DNA of 64,000 nucleotides. Source: Dehalococcoidia bacterium (GTDB taxonomy: Bacteria > Chloroflexota > Dehalococcoidia > GIF9 > UBA5629). The DNA lies in assembly GCA_041653995.1 (NCBI GenBank), contig JBAZEK010000002.1, positions 186,001-250,000 on the forward strand, in the 5' to 3' direction. The notes below the pieces were generated by a model. That model was not told the DNA's origin. It ran no database searches and worked only from the letters and a program-made list of their open reading frames with translations. The translations under genes and the position numbers were made by a program. This document shows, piece after piece, positions 34,857 to 42,964 of the stretch (positions are counted from its first letter, which is position 1; every line of letters starts with the position of its first letter).

Positions 34857-35408
34857 CTAATGCCTGCCGTACTTTTCGTAAAATACGAGCTCCGACATTT
34901 CCCTGCGCGGCGGCCCTTTTGACTCGCCGGCGGGATAGCCGAGCGGCGTCATTTCCACCGAGACCACGCCCTCCGGCAGGCCGAGTATGGCGTCTATCTT
35001 TTTAGAATCCGGTATAAATCCCACGTGCACCGTGCCCAGGCCCAGGGCACAAGCCGCCAGCGCCAGGTTTTGCATGGCGATGCCGACATCGAACATAAAC
35101 CACTCTCCCCTGTCGGTCACCGTCACACCTTTATAGTATCCTGATTTACCCAGCTCGGCGCAGGCCACAATAGCAACAGGCGCCTGTTTGATAGCCTCAG
35201 CGGCAGGATTGCCCTTATTCAGACATTCCGCTAACCGCGCTTTGGTTTCGGGATCCTTCACAACCACGTAGCGTGTGCACTGCGTATTAGCCCAGGATGG
35301 CGCCCAGCGGGCGGCTTCCAGCACCCTGTTGAGAGTATCATCGGAAACAGGGGTATCCTTGTACCGGCGCACGCTACGCCTGCTGTAAATGGCTTCGAAA
35401 GTATCCAT
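34857..35408 (-). CDS. Nitroreductase-family FMN oxidoreductase
   Basis: 183 residues. The N-terminal FMN-binding motif RRSVRRYKDTPVSDD is followed by ARWAPSWANTQCTRYVVVKD and the C-terminal half has ALGLGTVHVGFIPDSKKI. It is one of the short nitroreductases that reduce quinones, nitro compounds or other small acceptors with NAD(P)H as a homodimer. The substrate is unknown. It lies between the homocysteine operon (102 bases) and hisS (19 bases) on the same strand. Confidence 0.93.
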   Translation of the reverse strand: MDTFEAIYSRRSVRRYKDTPVSDDTLNRVLEAARWAPSWANTQCTRYVVVKDPETKARLAECLNKGNPAAEAIKQAPVAIVACAELGKSGYYKGVTVTDRGEWFMFDVGIAMQNLALAACALGLGTVHVGFIPDSKKIDAILGLPEGVVSVEMTPLGYPAGESKGPPRREMSELVFYEKYGRH

Positions 35409-35427
35409 CGCAGTATTCTCCTGCCTG

Positions 35428-36684
35428 TTATTTGGCGTCCTTCAGAAGCGCGATAAGCTCATCCGGCCGCATCTCCTGTTGTTCGCCCGTTTCCATGTTG
35501 CGCACCATCGTGGTGCCGGCTTTCATTTCATCGCCCCCGATGATAGCCGTGTACCTGACACCGGCGGTATTGGCATTTCTGAGCTGAGCCTTGAGACTGC
35601 GCTCGCCCGAAGAGGTCAACAGCGAGATGCCTTCGCCGCGCAGCGCCGCCGACAGCTTTACAGCCTCCACCCTGGCATCCTCCCCCAGGCAGGCGATATA
35701 AACCGCCGGCCTATCTCCAGGGGTTACCTTGATATTCTGCGTCTTCAAGTTCAGTACTATGCGCTCCAGCCCGGCGGCGAAACCTATGCCCGGCACAGTC
35801 TTGCCCCCTATCATGGCGATCAAATCATCATAACGGCCCCCGCCGCCCAGCGCGCTCTGCGATCCGCCGTCGGCAGGTTGAATCTCAAATACAGTTTTAG
35901 TGTAGTAATCCAGCCCCCTGACAAGCCTGTGGTTTAAAACAAATTTGATATTCAGGGCAGCGAGATAATTCCTCAATGAGTCGAAGTGTTGGCCGCATTC
36001 CGGGCAAAGATAGTCGGCGCTTTTGGGGGCCAGATCGGCTGCAGACTGGCAGTCAGGCTTCTTGCAATCCAGCAGCCTTAAAGGATTCTTCTCAAGCCTG
36101 ACGCGGCAGTCGTCACACAGATGTTCTCCCAGCGGAGCGTAGTGTTCCTTCAATTTTTGCAAATGGCCCGGGCGACACTTTTTACAGCCGATGCTGTTTA
36201 ACTGCAGCGAGAAATCCGTCAGTCCCAGCGACCCGAAGAAGCTGAGCGCCATCTGGATTACTTCTGCATCAAGCAAGGGAGATTGTTCCCCGATGGCCTC
36301 GCAGCCGAACTGGTGGTGCTGCCGGTAACGTCCCGCCTGTGGTCTCTCGTAGCGAAAGATATCGGCGAAATAAAACAGCTTTACAGGCTGAGGGAGGTTA
36401 TCCATGCCGTGCTCCAGATAAGCACGGCAAACGGGCGCAGTGCCCTCCGGCCTTAGGGCCATTTCGTTATCACTGCGGTCCTTGAAGATATACATCTCCT
36501 TGCTAACGATATCCGTGCCCTCTCCCACGCTACGCAGAAAGAGGCCCGCCTCCTCAAAAGCAGGAGTGCCGATGCGGCTGTACCCGTACAGGCGGCAAAT
36601 CTCCAGCGCCCTGTCTTCGATATAGCTCCAGTAGGGCTGTTCCTCCGGCAAAGTATCGGCTGTGCCTCGCGGTGCTTTAAACAA
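35428..36684 (-). CDS. hisS: Histidyl-tRNA synthetase
   Basis: 418 residues, the normal bacterial length. Class II motifs are present: FKAPRGTADTLPEE at the start, ALRPEGTAPVCRAY (motif 2 region), RYERPQAGRYRQHHQFGCE, LVRGLDYYTKTVFE (HisA motif) and GGGGRYD, ending in an anticodon-binding domain. It charges tRNA-His with ATP and histidine. The start is TTG with GGGAG upstream. A CxxC pair in each half of the insertion (CKKC, CDDC and CPEC) suggests a zinc-binding insertion. Confidence 0.97.
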   Translation of the reverse strand: MFKAPRGTADTLPEEQPYWSYIEDRALEICRLYGYSRIGTPAFEEAGLFLRSVGEGTDIVSKEMYIFKDRSDNEMALRPEGTAPVCRAYLEHGMDNLPQPVKLFYFADIFRYERPQAGRYRQHHQFGCEAIGEQSPLLDAEVIQMALSFFGSLGLTDFSLQLNSIGCKKCRPGHLQKLKEHYAPLGEHLCDDCRVRLEKNPLRLLDCKKPDCQSAADLAPKSADYLCPECGQHFDSLRNYLAALNIKFVLNHRLVRGLDYYTKTVFEIQPADGGSQSALGGGGRYDDLIAMIGGKTVPGIGFAAGLERIVLNLKTQNIKVTPGDRPAVYIACLGEDARVEAVKLSAALRGEGISLLTSSGERSLKAQLRNANTAGVRYTAIIGGDEMKAGTTMVRNMETGEQQEMRPDELIALLKDAK

Positions 36685-36736
36685 ATGCGTTCTCCCTCTC
36701 AGGCCATTATTATATTACAGGCGGTCATAAAAATGC

Positions 36737-37066
36737 TCATTCTCCCACTTCTTCTGCGATCCAGTCCAGGTAATCGGCGTTCCCCGCCATGACAGGCAGC
36801 GCTATCACCTCGGGTATGGAATAGCTGTGGACGCTTTTCACCGTGTCTATGATATCTTTAACACGTGACGCCCTGGTCTTGATGATCAGCATCACCTCGT
36901 CAGCCGCATCGATTTTACCCTGCCACCGGAATAGAGAAGATATCTTGGGAACGATGTTAACGCAAGCAGCCAGGCGCTTATCCAGAATAATAGACGTGAT
37001 CTTGTTGCCTTCGTCCAACCCGGACACAGTTACCAGCACAACCGCAAAGCCGGTCGTCTCCGCCAT
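36737..37066 (-). CDS. cutA: CutA1-like divalent cation tolerance protein
   Basis: 109 residues. CutA1 features are AVVLVTVSGLDEGNKI, LAACVNIVPKISSLFRWQGKI, EVMLIIKTR and HSYSIPEVIALPV. These proteins form trimers with a PII-like ferredoxin fold and bind divalent metal; the physiological role remains unsettled. It follows the acyl-CoA synthetase gene by 22 bases. Confidence 0.95.
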   Translation of the reverse strand: MAETTGFAVVLVTVSGLDEGNKITSIILDKRLAACVNIVPKISSLFRWQGKIDAADEVMLIIKTRASRVKDIIDTVKSVHSYSIPEVIALPVMAGNADYLDWIAEEVGE

Positions 37067-37088
37067 ACCGCAACCCCCTTATCATCAA

Positions 37089-38531
37089 TTATTTTTTAAT
37101 GGCAGCGTACTTGTACATATAAGAGACCGCCCTGATAGCTTCCCTGAGTGACGCGGCCACAGGAAATCCAGCATCCTCGCACATCTTCTTGGCTAATAAA
37201 GTCATCCGCCGTTCCGCCTCGTTATCAGTATAGGCATCTATGGCCACCGTTATTATTACCAGCCTGCCGGCCTCATCGCGTGCGAAGCGGCAGCCGGCCA
37301 GAAAATCCTCGGTTATGGCTCTCAGTTTCTCCTCGGTGCCATTACCCCACATCATGGTCATAAACCTTATTATGTCGAATTGTAGAATAATAGAATGAAT
37401 TTGTTTCTCGCCCGCCACTATGCGCAGCACATCTGACAGCCTGCCTTCGCCCGAGTGCCTGTAAAACAGTTGCCACGAATCGAGCGGATTGCCTATCATA
37501 GTGCCTGCAGCCGGGACAAACGTCCTCAGTTCATCCACAGCCTTGCGGGAAAACTGCGGGATCTGGAGCCCTGCCTTCACGCACATGTCACTCTGAACCA
37601 CGGCGAATCCGCCGGAGTATGTAACGATTGCTACTCCGTTTCCGGACGGCACCCTGGATAAGTCCATTGCATTGGTAGTATTGAGCAGGTCATCTATATC
37701 GTCTACCTGCACCACGCCGCTCTGTCTGAACATGGTCGACCATGTCTCTCCCGTTCCGGCCAGCGAACCCGTGTGTGAGGAAGCCACCCTGCCACCCGCC
37801 CCGGTGACGCCGCCCTTGAGCGCAACCACCGGCTTTTTAGCGGCCGCATATTCCAGCGCAGACCTCAACCGCCTCCCGTCACGGATGCCTTCGATATAAA
37901 GGGCGATAACGCTGGTATCGGGATCATCCGCCAGGTATTCAAGAAAATCGGGGCAATCGAGATCAACAGCGTTGCCATAGCTGACCATCTTACTGATCTT
38001 CAAATTCATTGTCCTGCCGGCATAGACAAACAACTGAGCAAAGGTGCCGCTCTGGGAGATGACGCCTATATTCCCCTCCACATTGGTGGATGCGGGATTA
38101 AACGACAGGCCGGATTTGGGGCAATATGTTCCCATGCAGTTGGGCCCGATGATCCTTAGCTTACCCCGCGCCATATCGGCCAGCTCTTTCTCACGCTTGA
38201 TGCCCTCCGGCAGCCCGGTCTCGCTAAATCCCGATGTGAATAAATGAACGCCTTTAACTCCCTTTTTAATACAGTCGCTGACGGCGCTCAATGCGAACCG
38301 AACCGGGACCGCTATGACTGCATAATCAATGGGGGCATCTGTATCCAAGACGCTTGCATATGATTTCCTGCCCAGCACTTCCTGGTAGTTGGGGTTCACC
38401 AGGTAGAGCCTGTCGCGCATTTTAGTCGCAAGCAGAGCGTAGGTGTAGCCGTCTGTTGGAGAAGCTCCTATGATTGCTGTATTGCGGGGGAAAAAGATGC
38501 TGTTCAGTTCTTGAAACTTAGAGGTATTCAT
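37089..38531 (-). CDS. NDP-forming acyl-CoA synthetase, alpha-type subunit without ATP-grasp (second copy)
   Basis: 480 residues, paralogous over its whole length to the protein at 2231-3688. The CoA-binding domain starts NTAIIGASP, and SSHTGSLAGT carries the predicted phosphohistidine His253. Both copies share the unusual C-terminal extension after NPLDxW. Neither has an ATP-grasp domain and no separate beta subunit is in the window. It probably takes part in acyl-CoA/acid interconversion with nucleotide phosphorylation. It starts a minus-strand set with cutA, possibly reaching hisS. Confidence 0.85.
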   Translation of the reverse strand: MNTSKFQELNSIFFPRNTAIIGASPTDGYTYALLATKMRDRLYLVNPNYQEVLGRKSYASVLDTDAPIDYAVIAVPVRFALSAVSDCIKKGVKGVHLFTSGFSETGLPEGIKREKELADMARGKLRIIGPNCMGTYCPKSGLSFNPASTNVEGNIGVISQSGTFAQLFVYAGRTMNLKISKMVSYGNAVDLDCPDFLEYLADDPDTSVIALYIEGIRDGRRLRSALEYAAAKKPVVALKGGVTGAGGRVASSHTGSLAGTGETWSTMFRQSGVVQVDDIDDLLNTTNAMDLSRVPSGNGVAIVTYSGGFAVVQSDMCVKAGLQIPQFSRKAVDELRTFVPAAGTMIGNPLDSWQLFYRHSGEGRLSDVLRIVAGEKQIHSIILQFDIIRFMTMMWGNGTEEKLRAITEDFLAGCRFARDEAGRLVIITVAIDAYTDNEAERRMTLLAKKMCEDAGFPVAASLREAIRAVSYMYKYAAIKK

Positions 38532-38628
38532 GTTTCTTCCTTTCTAACGGCGCTGGGAAAAAAACGGCTTATCAAGGATACATTTTACAGGGCGTGAAGT
38601 TCAACTTTGCACTCGGGCGGCTCATACA

Positions 38629-38665
38629 AAATAGGACCCACCGGGTGGGACGGTGGATCCTATTT
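38629..38665 (-). terminator. Intrinsic terminator of the 51-residue cysteine protein gene
   Basis: A 14-bp stem between 38629-38642 and 38652-38665 with a 9-base loop. On the minus strand the single imperfect position is a G-U wobble, whereas on the plus strand it would be an A-C mismatch, so the element fits minus-strand RNA. It is followed on that strand by TTG after CCTATT. Confidence 0.7.
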
Positions 38666-38685
38666 GATTACTTATTTTGGTGTTT

Positions 38686-38841
38686 TTAGATTTCTCTGGC
38701 GAAAATCTTCTCTTTGAGTATCTCGAACTCGTCGCGCGTGAGGACGCAGGTATTAGCGTCTTCGCCGATCTCGACTTTGTCTTCGAATACGGTTACTGCC
38801 GGGCAGCAGGAGCCTTCGCGGCACAGTTTCACAATTTTCAT
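38686..38841 (-). CDS. 51-residue cysteine-containing protein
   Basis: The ATG at 38841 is preceded by CTGGAGGT at normal distance, and the frame closes with TAA at 38686, giving 51 residues. The sequence begins MKIVKLCREGSCCPAV and has a fourth cysteine in ANTCVLTRDEF, so four of 51 residues are cysteine, including a vicinal pair. It is acidic and probably cytoplasmic because there is no signal. A strand-specific terminator follows. Small proteins of this look occur in Chloroflexota to my recollection, but I know no function. A metal or redox role is inferred from the cysteines. Confidence 0.75.
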   Translation of the reverse strand: MKIVKLCREGSCCPAVTVFEDKVEIGEDANTCVLTRDEFEILKEKIFAREI

Positions 38842-38962
38842 CTAAGTACCTCCAGATATTTGGTCATTGCGCTGACGGTTTGCCCCACCAGCAATCAGAT
38901 TCTTACTGAATATCCGGTACCGCCAGTTAAAATATGATAATACCCCTGAATACGGCATGCAA

Positions 38963-38976
38963 ATGACCGAAGTCAC
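38963..38976. promoter_or_regulatory. CRP/FNR-like imperfect palindrome upstream of rel
   Basis: ATGA-N6-TCAC resembles the GTGA-N6-TCAC site in front of rubrerythrin. It is 67 bases before the rel start. One half-site is imperfect, so it may be chance. Confidence 0.25.
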
Positions 38977-39043
38977 ATTAAATACGGAAAACATTTGCCA
39001 CAGGTTGCAGCCATGCTTTATCATACAATTGACCGGAGAGTGT

Positions 39044-41209
39044 ATGGATCCCACTCTATTATTCACCAAGGCCAGGGAATACCTGCCTCCCGACAAGCTG
39101 GCTGTCGTGGAGGCTGCCTATAATTATGCCCTCAAGGCACATGACGGGCAGAAGCGCAAATCCGGCGCGCCCTTCCTGGAACATCCCCTCCAAACTGCCA
39201 TAACCCTGGCCGACCTGCAGCTCGATGCCTCCACACTGGCTGCCGCACTCCTGCACGACGTTCCTGAAGACTGTAATATACCGATCTCACGGCTGGAAAA
39301 ACAGTTCGGTCCGGATATCAGCAAGCTGGTGGACGGGGTGACCAAGCTGAGCAGGCTGGCATGGAAGCGCGATATAGCAGTCAGCAGCCGGGAGACGCAG
39401 GCGGAGAACCTGCGCAAGATGCTTATCGCCATGGCTGAGGACCTGCGCGTGGTATTCATCAAGCTGGCTGACAGGCTGCATAATATGAATACGCTGGAGG
39501 CATTACCACCCGAAAGGAGACAGGCCATTGCTCAGGAAACTCTGGAGATATATGCCCCGCTGGCTCACAGGCTGGGCATATGGGAGATCAAGTGGCAGCT
39601 TGAAGACCTTTCTTTCCGATACCTGCAGCCGGAGGAGTACCGCAAAATCGCGCGTATGGTGGCGGTACGCCGGTCGCTGCGCGAAGGATTTATCGATGAC
39701 GCCGCCCGAGTACTGCGCGACGAGATGGTCATAGCCGGCATCCAGGGAGAGGTATACGGACGGCCCAAGCACATCTTCAGTATCTTCAACAAGATACAGA
39801 GGTATACAGCTATCGGCAGGAGCTTCGGTGATATCCACGACCTTTTCGCCCTGCGCGTGCTGGTCAACACTATCCCTGACTGCTACAAGGTGCTGGGCAT
39901 CATACACAATACCTGGCACCCGATCACAGAAGAATTCAACGACTATATAGCCAATCCCAAAGATAACGGGTACCAGTCTTTGCACACCACTGTAATGGTG
40001 GGCGACGGCGCCTCCACGCCTCTGGAGATACAGATCAGAACGTACGAGATGCATCGCATGTCGGAATACGGCGTTGCAGCTCACTGGCGATACAAAGAAG
40101 GGGCCAAGCCGGACCTGAATTTCGAGGAGAAGATCTCCTGGCTGCGCCAGCTCATCGACTGGCAGAGCTCGCTGGACAGCGAAGAATTCCTGACCTCATT
40201 GAAAGAGGACTTTTTCGTCGACCAGGTCTTTGTCTACACGCCCAAAGGGGAGATCAGGCCCTTCCCGCGCGGAGCTACACCCCTGGATTTCGCCTACCGC
40301 ATCCATACAGACCTCGGCCACCGCTGCATCGGCGCAAAAGTCAACGGCAAGCTGGTTCCCCTCAACTACGAGCTCAAGAACAGCGATATAGTCGAGATAG
40401 TAGCCAGCAAGGCCGAGAAAGCGCCGAGCCTGGACTGGATCAATCCGGACCTGGGTTTCGTCAAGACCGCCCATGCCAAGGAGAAGATCCGCGCCTGGTA
40501 TAAAAAGCAGGAGCGCACGCAAAATATTGAGCGGGGCAGGTCGATACTGGAAAAAGAGCTCAAGCGCATGGGTGTCGATGTGGCCAACTACGAGGAGCTT
40601 GCGGGGCAGCTCAATTTCGATACTACCGATGACTTCCTGGCCTCCGTGGGTTACGGCGGCATCACGCCTCATCAGATCGCCACTAAGCTGGCGGGAGAGC
40701 CGGAGGTGATCCCGCTGGCCAAACCCACGGCCGCACCTGCGCAGCATAAGGGCTCGGGCATACAGGTACTGGGAGTAGGCGACCTGCTCACGCACCTTGC
40801 TCAATGTTGCCATCCGGTGCCCGGTGATGATATTATCGGGTACATTACGCGTAGCCACGGCATCACCGTACACCGCAAAAACTGCATCAACGTTATCAAC
40901 GAAGAGGAGCAGGAGCGGCTGATCAATGTGAGCTGGGGCCAGATGGAGGACGTGTACCCGGTTGATATACAGGTGGAAGCTTTCGACCGGGTGGGGCTGT
41001 TGCGGGACATTACCACGGCGGTAGCCGAAGAAAAGATTAATATTACCAGCGTAAGCACCCAGTATAATGACGATGTGTTCACCATGTTTGCGACAATAGA
41101 GATCAAGAGCATGGCTCAGTTGAATCACATATTAAACAGGCTTATGAGCCTGCGTGGCGTTATCAATGCCACCAAGGCCCATACTGCCAGGATGAACGTC
41201 AGTTCATGA
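39044..41209 (+). CDS. rel: Bifunctional (p)ppGpp synthetase/hydrolase Rel
   Basis: 721 residues from the ATG at 39044 (CGGAGAG upstream); an upstream in-frame ATG at 38957 lacks one and would add a non-family leader. Domain order is the full RelA/SpoT one: HD hydrolase (HPLQTAITLA, ALLHDVPEDC with HD and ED), synthetase (YGRPKHIFSIFNK, DNGYQSLHTTV, EYGVAAHWRYKEG), TGS (VFVYTPKGEIRPFPRGATPL) and a C-terminal ACT domain (AFDRVGLLRDITTAV). It makes and degrades the alarmone in the stringent response. rpsT follows 21 bases later. Confidence 0.97.
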   Translation: MDPTLLFTKAREYLPPDKLAVVEAAYNYALKAHDGQKRKSGAPFLEHPLQTAITLADLQLDASTLAAALLHDVPEDCNIPISRLEKQFGPDISKLVDGVTKLSRLAWKRDIAVSSRETQAENLRKMLIAMAEDLRVVFIKLADRLHNMNTLEALPPERRQAIAQETLEIYAPLAHRLGIWEIKWQLEDLSFRYLQPEEYRKIARMVAVRRSLREGFIDDAARVLRDEMVIAGIQGEVYGRPKHIFSIFNKIQRYTAIGRSFGDIHDLFALRVLVNTIPDCYKVLGIIHNTWHPITEEFNDYIANPKDNGYQSLHTTVMVGDGASTPLEIQIRTYEMHRMSEYGVAAHWRYKEGAKPDLNFEEKISWLRQLIDWQSSLDSEEFLTSLKEDFFVDQVFVYTPKGEIRPFPRGATPLDFAYRIHTDLGHRCIGAKVNGKLVPLNYELKNSDIVEIVASKAEKAPSLDWINPDLGFVKTAHAKEKIRAWYKKQERTQNIERGRSILEKELKRMGVDVANYEELAGQLNFDTTDDFLASVGYGGITPHQIATKLAGEPEVIPLAKPTAAPAQHKGSGIQVLGVGDLLTHLAQCCHPVPGDDIIGYITRSHGITVHRKNCINVINEEEQERLINVSWGQMEDVYPVDIQVEAFDRVGLLRDITTAVAEEKINITSVSTQYNDDVFTMFATIEIKSMAQLNHILNRLMSLRGVINATKAHTARMNVSS

Positions 41210-41230
41210 TATCAAAGGAGGTAGTCACAA

Positions 41231-41500
41231 TTGCCCAAGACTAAGACAGCGGAAAAATCAGCCCGATCTGCTGAAAGGAAAGCAGAGCGCAATAAGGCCA
41301 TCAGGAGCGGTACCAAGAGCAAGCTCACCAGAGCGGAAAAATTAATTGCCACTAAAAAAGGCGCTGAGGCCGGCGGGGCGGTAACCGAGGCCATAAGCTC
41401 CCTGGACCGGGCGGCCAAACGCAAAGTTATTCATGCCAATACTGCAGCCCGCAAGAAATCGCGCCTGATGAAGAAATTCAACGCGTCTAAAAAGAAATAA
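41231..41500 (+). CDS. rpsT: 30S ribosomal protein S20
   Basis: 89 residues starting with a TTG that has AAAGGAGG 9-10 bases upstream. It is highly basic, with the S20 pattern KTKTAEKSARSAERK near the start, then LDRAAKRKVIHANTAARKKSRL. S20 binds the 5' and 3' minor domains of 16S rRNA. E. coli rpsT also uses a rare initiation codon (UUG) for autoregulation; the TTG here may serve the same purpose, which is inference. It lies between rel and the aldolase gene (22 bases). Confidence 0.97.
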   Translation: MPKTKTAEKSARSAERKAERNKAIRSGTKSKLTRAEKLIATKKGAEAGGAVTEAISSLDRAAKRKVIHANTAARKKSRLMKKFNASKKK

Positions 41501-41522
41501 CACTTGCGCAGGAGGCCGGCCA

Positions 41523-42095
41523 GTGACTGACGATTTGTTATCCCATTTTCAGTCCGTAGGATCGGATCTCTACAGCCGCGGCATGGTTTCCGTACACGGC
41601 GGCAACCTGAGCGTCAGGGACGAGGACAGCGTCGTAATCACGCGCAGCGGCAGCCGCCTGGGTTACCTGTCTGAATCGGACCTGATCAGGACCGGCCTCG
41701 AAAAAGATGACGAAAATACCCGCCTCGCTTCGACGGAACTGCAGGTGCACCGAGCTATCTACCGAAAGGGATTGTTCAAGGCCATCGTACACAGCCACCC
41801 GATTCATGCTACAGCCCTCTCCTTCGTCCGGCATGTCATCCATACCGAGGATGAGGGAGGAAAGCTCTTTATCCCCGAAGTGCCGGTAGTAGGATTCGGC
41901 CTGGAGCCTCAGCCGGGCGGAGCGGCAGATGAGATCGCTGAGGCGCTGAAAACGCATGCGGTGGTCATGGTGCACCGCCACGGCAGCTTTGCCAGAGGCA
42001 TGACCCTTGAGGAAGCCTACGTTATTACAGAACTGCTTGAGATCAGTTGCCGCATACTCTGCCTGGTGAAGAACTTAAAAATCCAGCAGCTGTAG
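41523..42095 (+). CDS. Class II (fuculose-phosphate-type) aldolase
   Basis: 190 residues from a GTG start with AGGAGG upstream. The family pattern is SVHGGNLSVRDEDSVVITRSG, with STELQVHRAIY and the metal-binding His pairs in HSHPIHA and HRHGSF. It is a zinc-dependent aldolase/epimerase of the AraD/FucA superfamily acting on a phosphorylated ketose. The short length agrees with L-fuculose-1-phosphate or 5-deoxyribulose-phosphate aldolases. Substrate not assignable. A hairpin repeat abuts the stop codon. Confidence 0.9.
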   Translation: MTDDLLSHFQSVGSDLYSRGMVSVHGGNLSVRDEDSVVITRSGSRLGYLSESDLIRTGLEKDDENTRLASTELQVHRAIYRKGLFKAIVHSHPIHATALSFVRHVIHTEDEGGKLFIPEVPVVGFGLEPQPGGAADEIAEALKTHAVVMVHRHGSFARGMTLEEAYVITELLEISCRILCLVKNLKIQQL

Positions 42096-42150
42096 GGGCG
42101 TACCTTCAGGTGCGCCCATTAAACCGGGCGGGTTTGAAAACCCGCCCCTG
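42092..42150. repeat. Two-hairpin intergenic repeat, copy B
   Basis: Module 1 (42092-42117, GTAGGGGCGTACCTTCAGG followed by TGCGCCC) and module 2 (42125-42150, with perfect arms GGGCGGGTTT and AAACCCGCCC around a 2-base loop). Module 1 overlaps the last bases of the aldolase gene. Relative to copy A at 33067-33122, the order of the modules is reversed on the matching strand. In this convergent gap it could act as a bidirectional terminator. Confidence 0.8.
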
Positions 42151-42178
42151 CATTGTTCCGCAAATGCTCCAGGACATA

Positions 42179-42955
42179 TTATACCGGCGGCGTGGGCGGC
42201 GCCGGTCTCCGGCCCTGTTTGAACTTCTCCAACCCTTCGAACATCTCCACGTCCCGGAAAAACTCGGCGTGTATATCTTTTTCCCGCTTGATGCCCCGCG
42301 GCAAATCGAGGGCCAACCCCTCGTAAGCCGCCCTGCGGTCATTAATCAGGCTGGTCCACGGGTACTCCGCCATCCTAACAGCCAGCTCAGCCGCCCTGTC
42401 CAGGGCAGCCCCGTCAGGCACTATCTCTTGAATCAGGCCCATCCTCAACGCATGCTCTGCGTTAATCATGGCGCCGCTCTCGATCAGGTAGAGCGCATTG
42501 CCCAGCCCCACGATGCGGGGCAGCCTTTGCGTGCCGCCGTCGATAAGCGGTACACCCCAACGGCGGTTGACCACACCGAATTTTGCCCCGGCAGACGCGA
42601 TGCGGAAATCGCACCAGCAGGCTAATTCCAGCCCTCCCGCCAGGCAGTATCCATTGACGGCAGCTATGGTCGGCTTGCCTAAATCGGTGATGCGGCTGAA
42701 TCCCATAGGGCCGCTTCTCCCGGCGCCCCTTCTCTCTATTAGACCCCTCGCTGCTTTCAGGTCGGCGCCCGCACAGAAGGAAACATCCCCTGAGCCTGTC
42801 AGCACCATGACCCTGAGACCTTTATCGTGCCTGAACTCGTTCACAGCCGCTTCCAGCAGGCCGGCCGTCTCGGCGTCCACGGCATTGCGGGCTTCGGGCC
42901 GGTTTATCCTCACCACAAGGATCTGTCCGCGCCTCTCTATCTCAACCTTCGCCAT
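42179..42955 (-). CDS. Enoyl-CoA hydratase/crotonase-family protein with replaced catalytic residues
   Basis: 258 residues with crotonase oxyanion elements: FCAGADLKAARG and AAVNGYCLAGGLELA. In the region that normally carries the two catalytic glutamates, alignment by eye to rat mitochondrial hydratase gives Asn for Glu144 (FGVVNRRWGVPLIDGGTQRL) and Tyr for Glu164. The Asp of LIDGGTQ is typical of a separate crotonase clade. A simple hydratase reaction is therefore doubtful; it may be a different acyl-CoA lyase, isomerase or thioesterase. It is 9 bases downstream of the MacB-like permease gene. Confidence 0.85.
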   Translation of the reverse strand: MAKVEIERRGQILVVRINRPEARNAVDAETAGLLEAAVNEFRHDKGLRVMVLTGSGDVSFCAGADLKAARGLIERRGAGRSGPMGFSRITDLGKPTIAAVNGYCLAGGLELACWCDFRIASAGAKFGVVNRRWGVPLIDGGTQRLPRIVGLGNALYLIESGAMINAEHALRMGLIQEIVPDGAALDRAAELAVRMAEYPWTSLINDRRAAYEGLALDLPRGIKREKDIHAEFFRDVEMFEGLEKFKQGRRPAPPTPPV

Positions 42956-42964
42956 CGTTGACTC

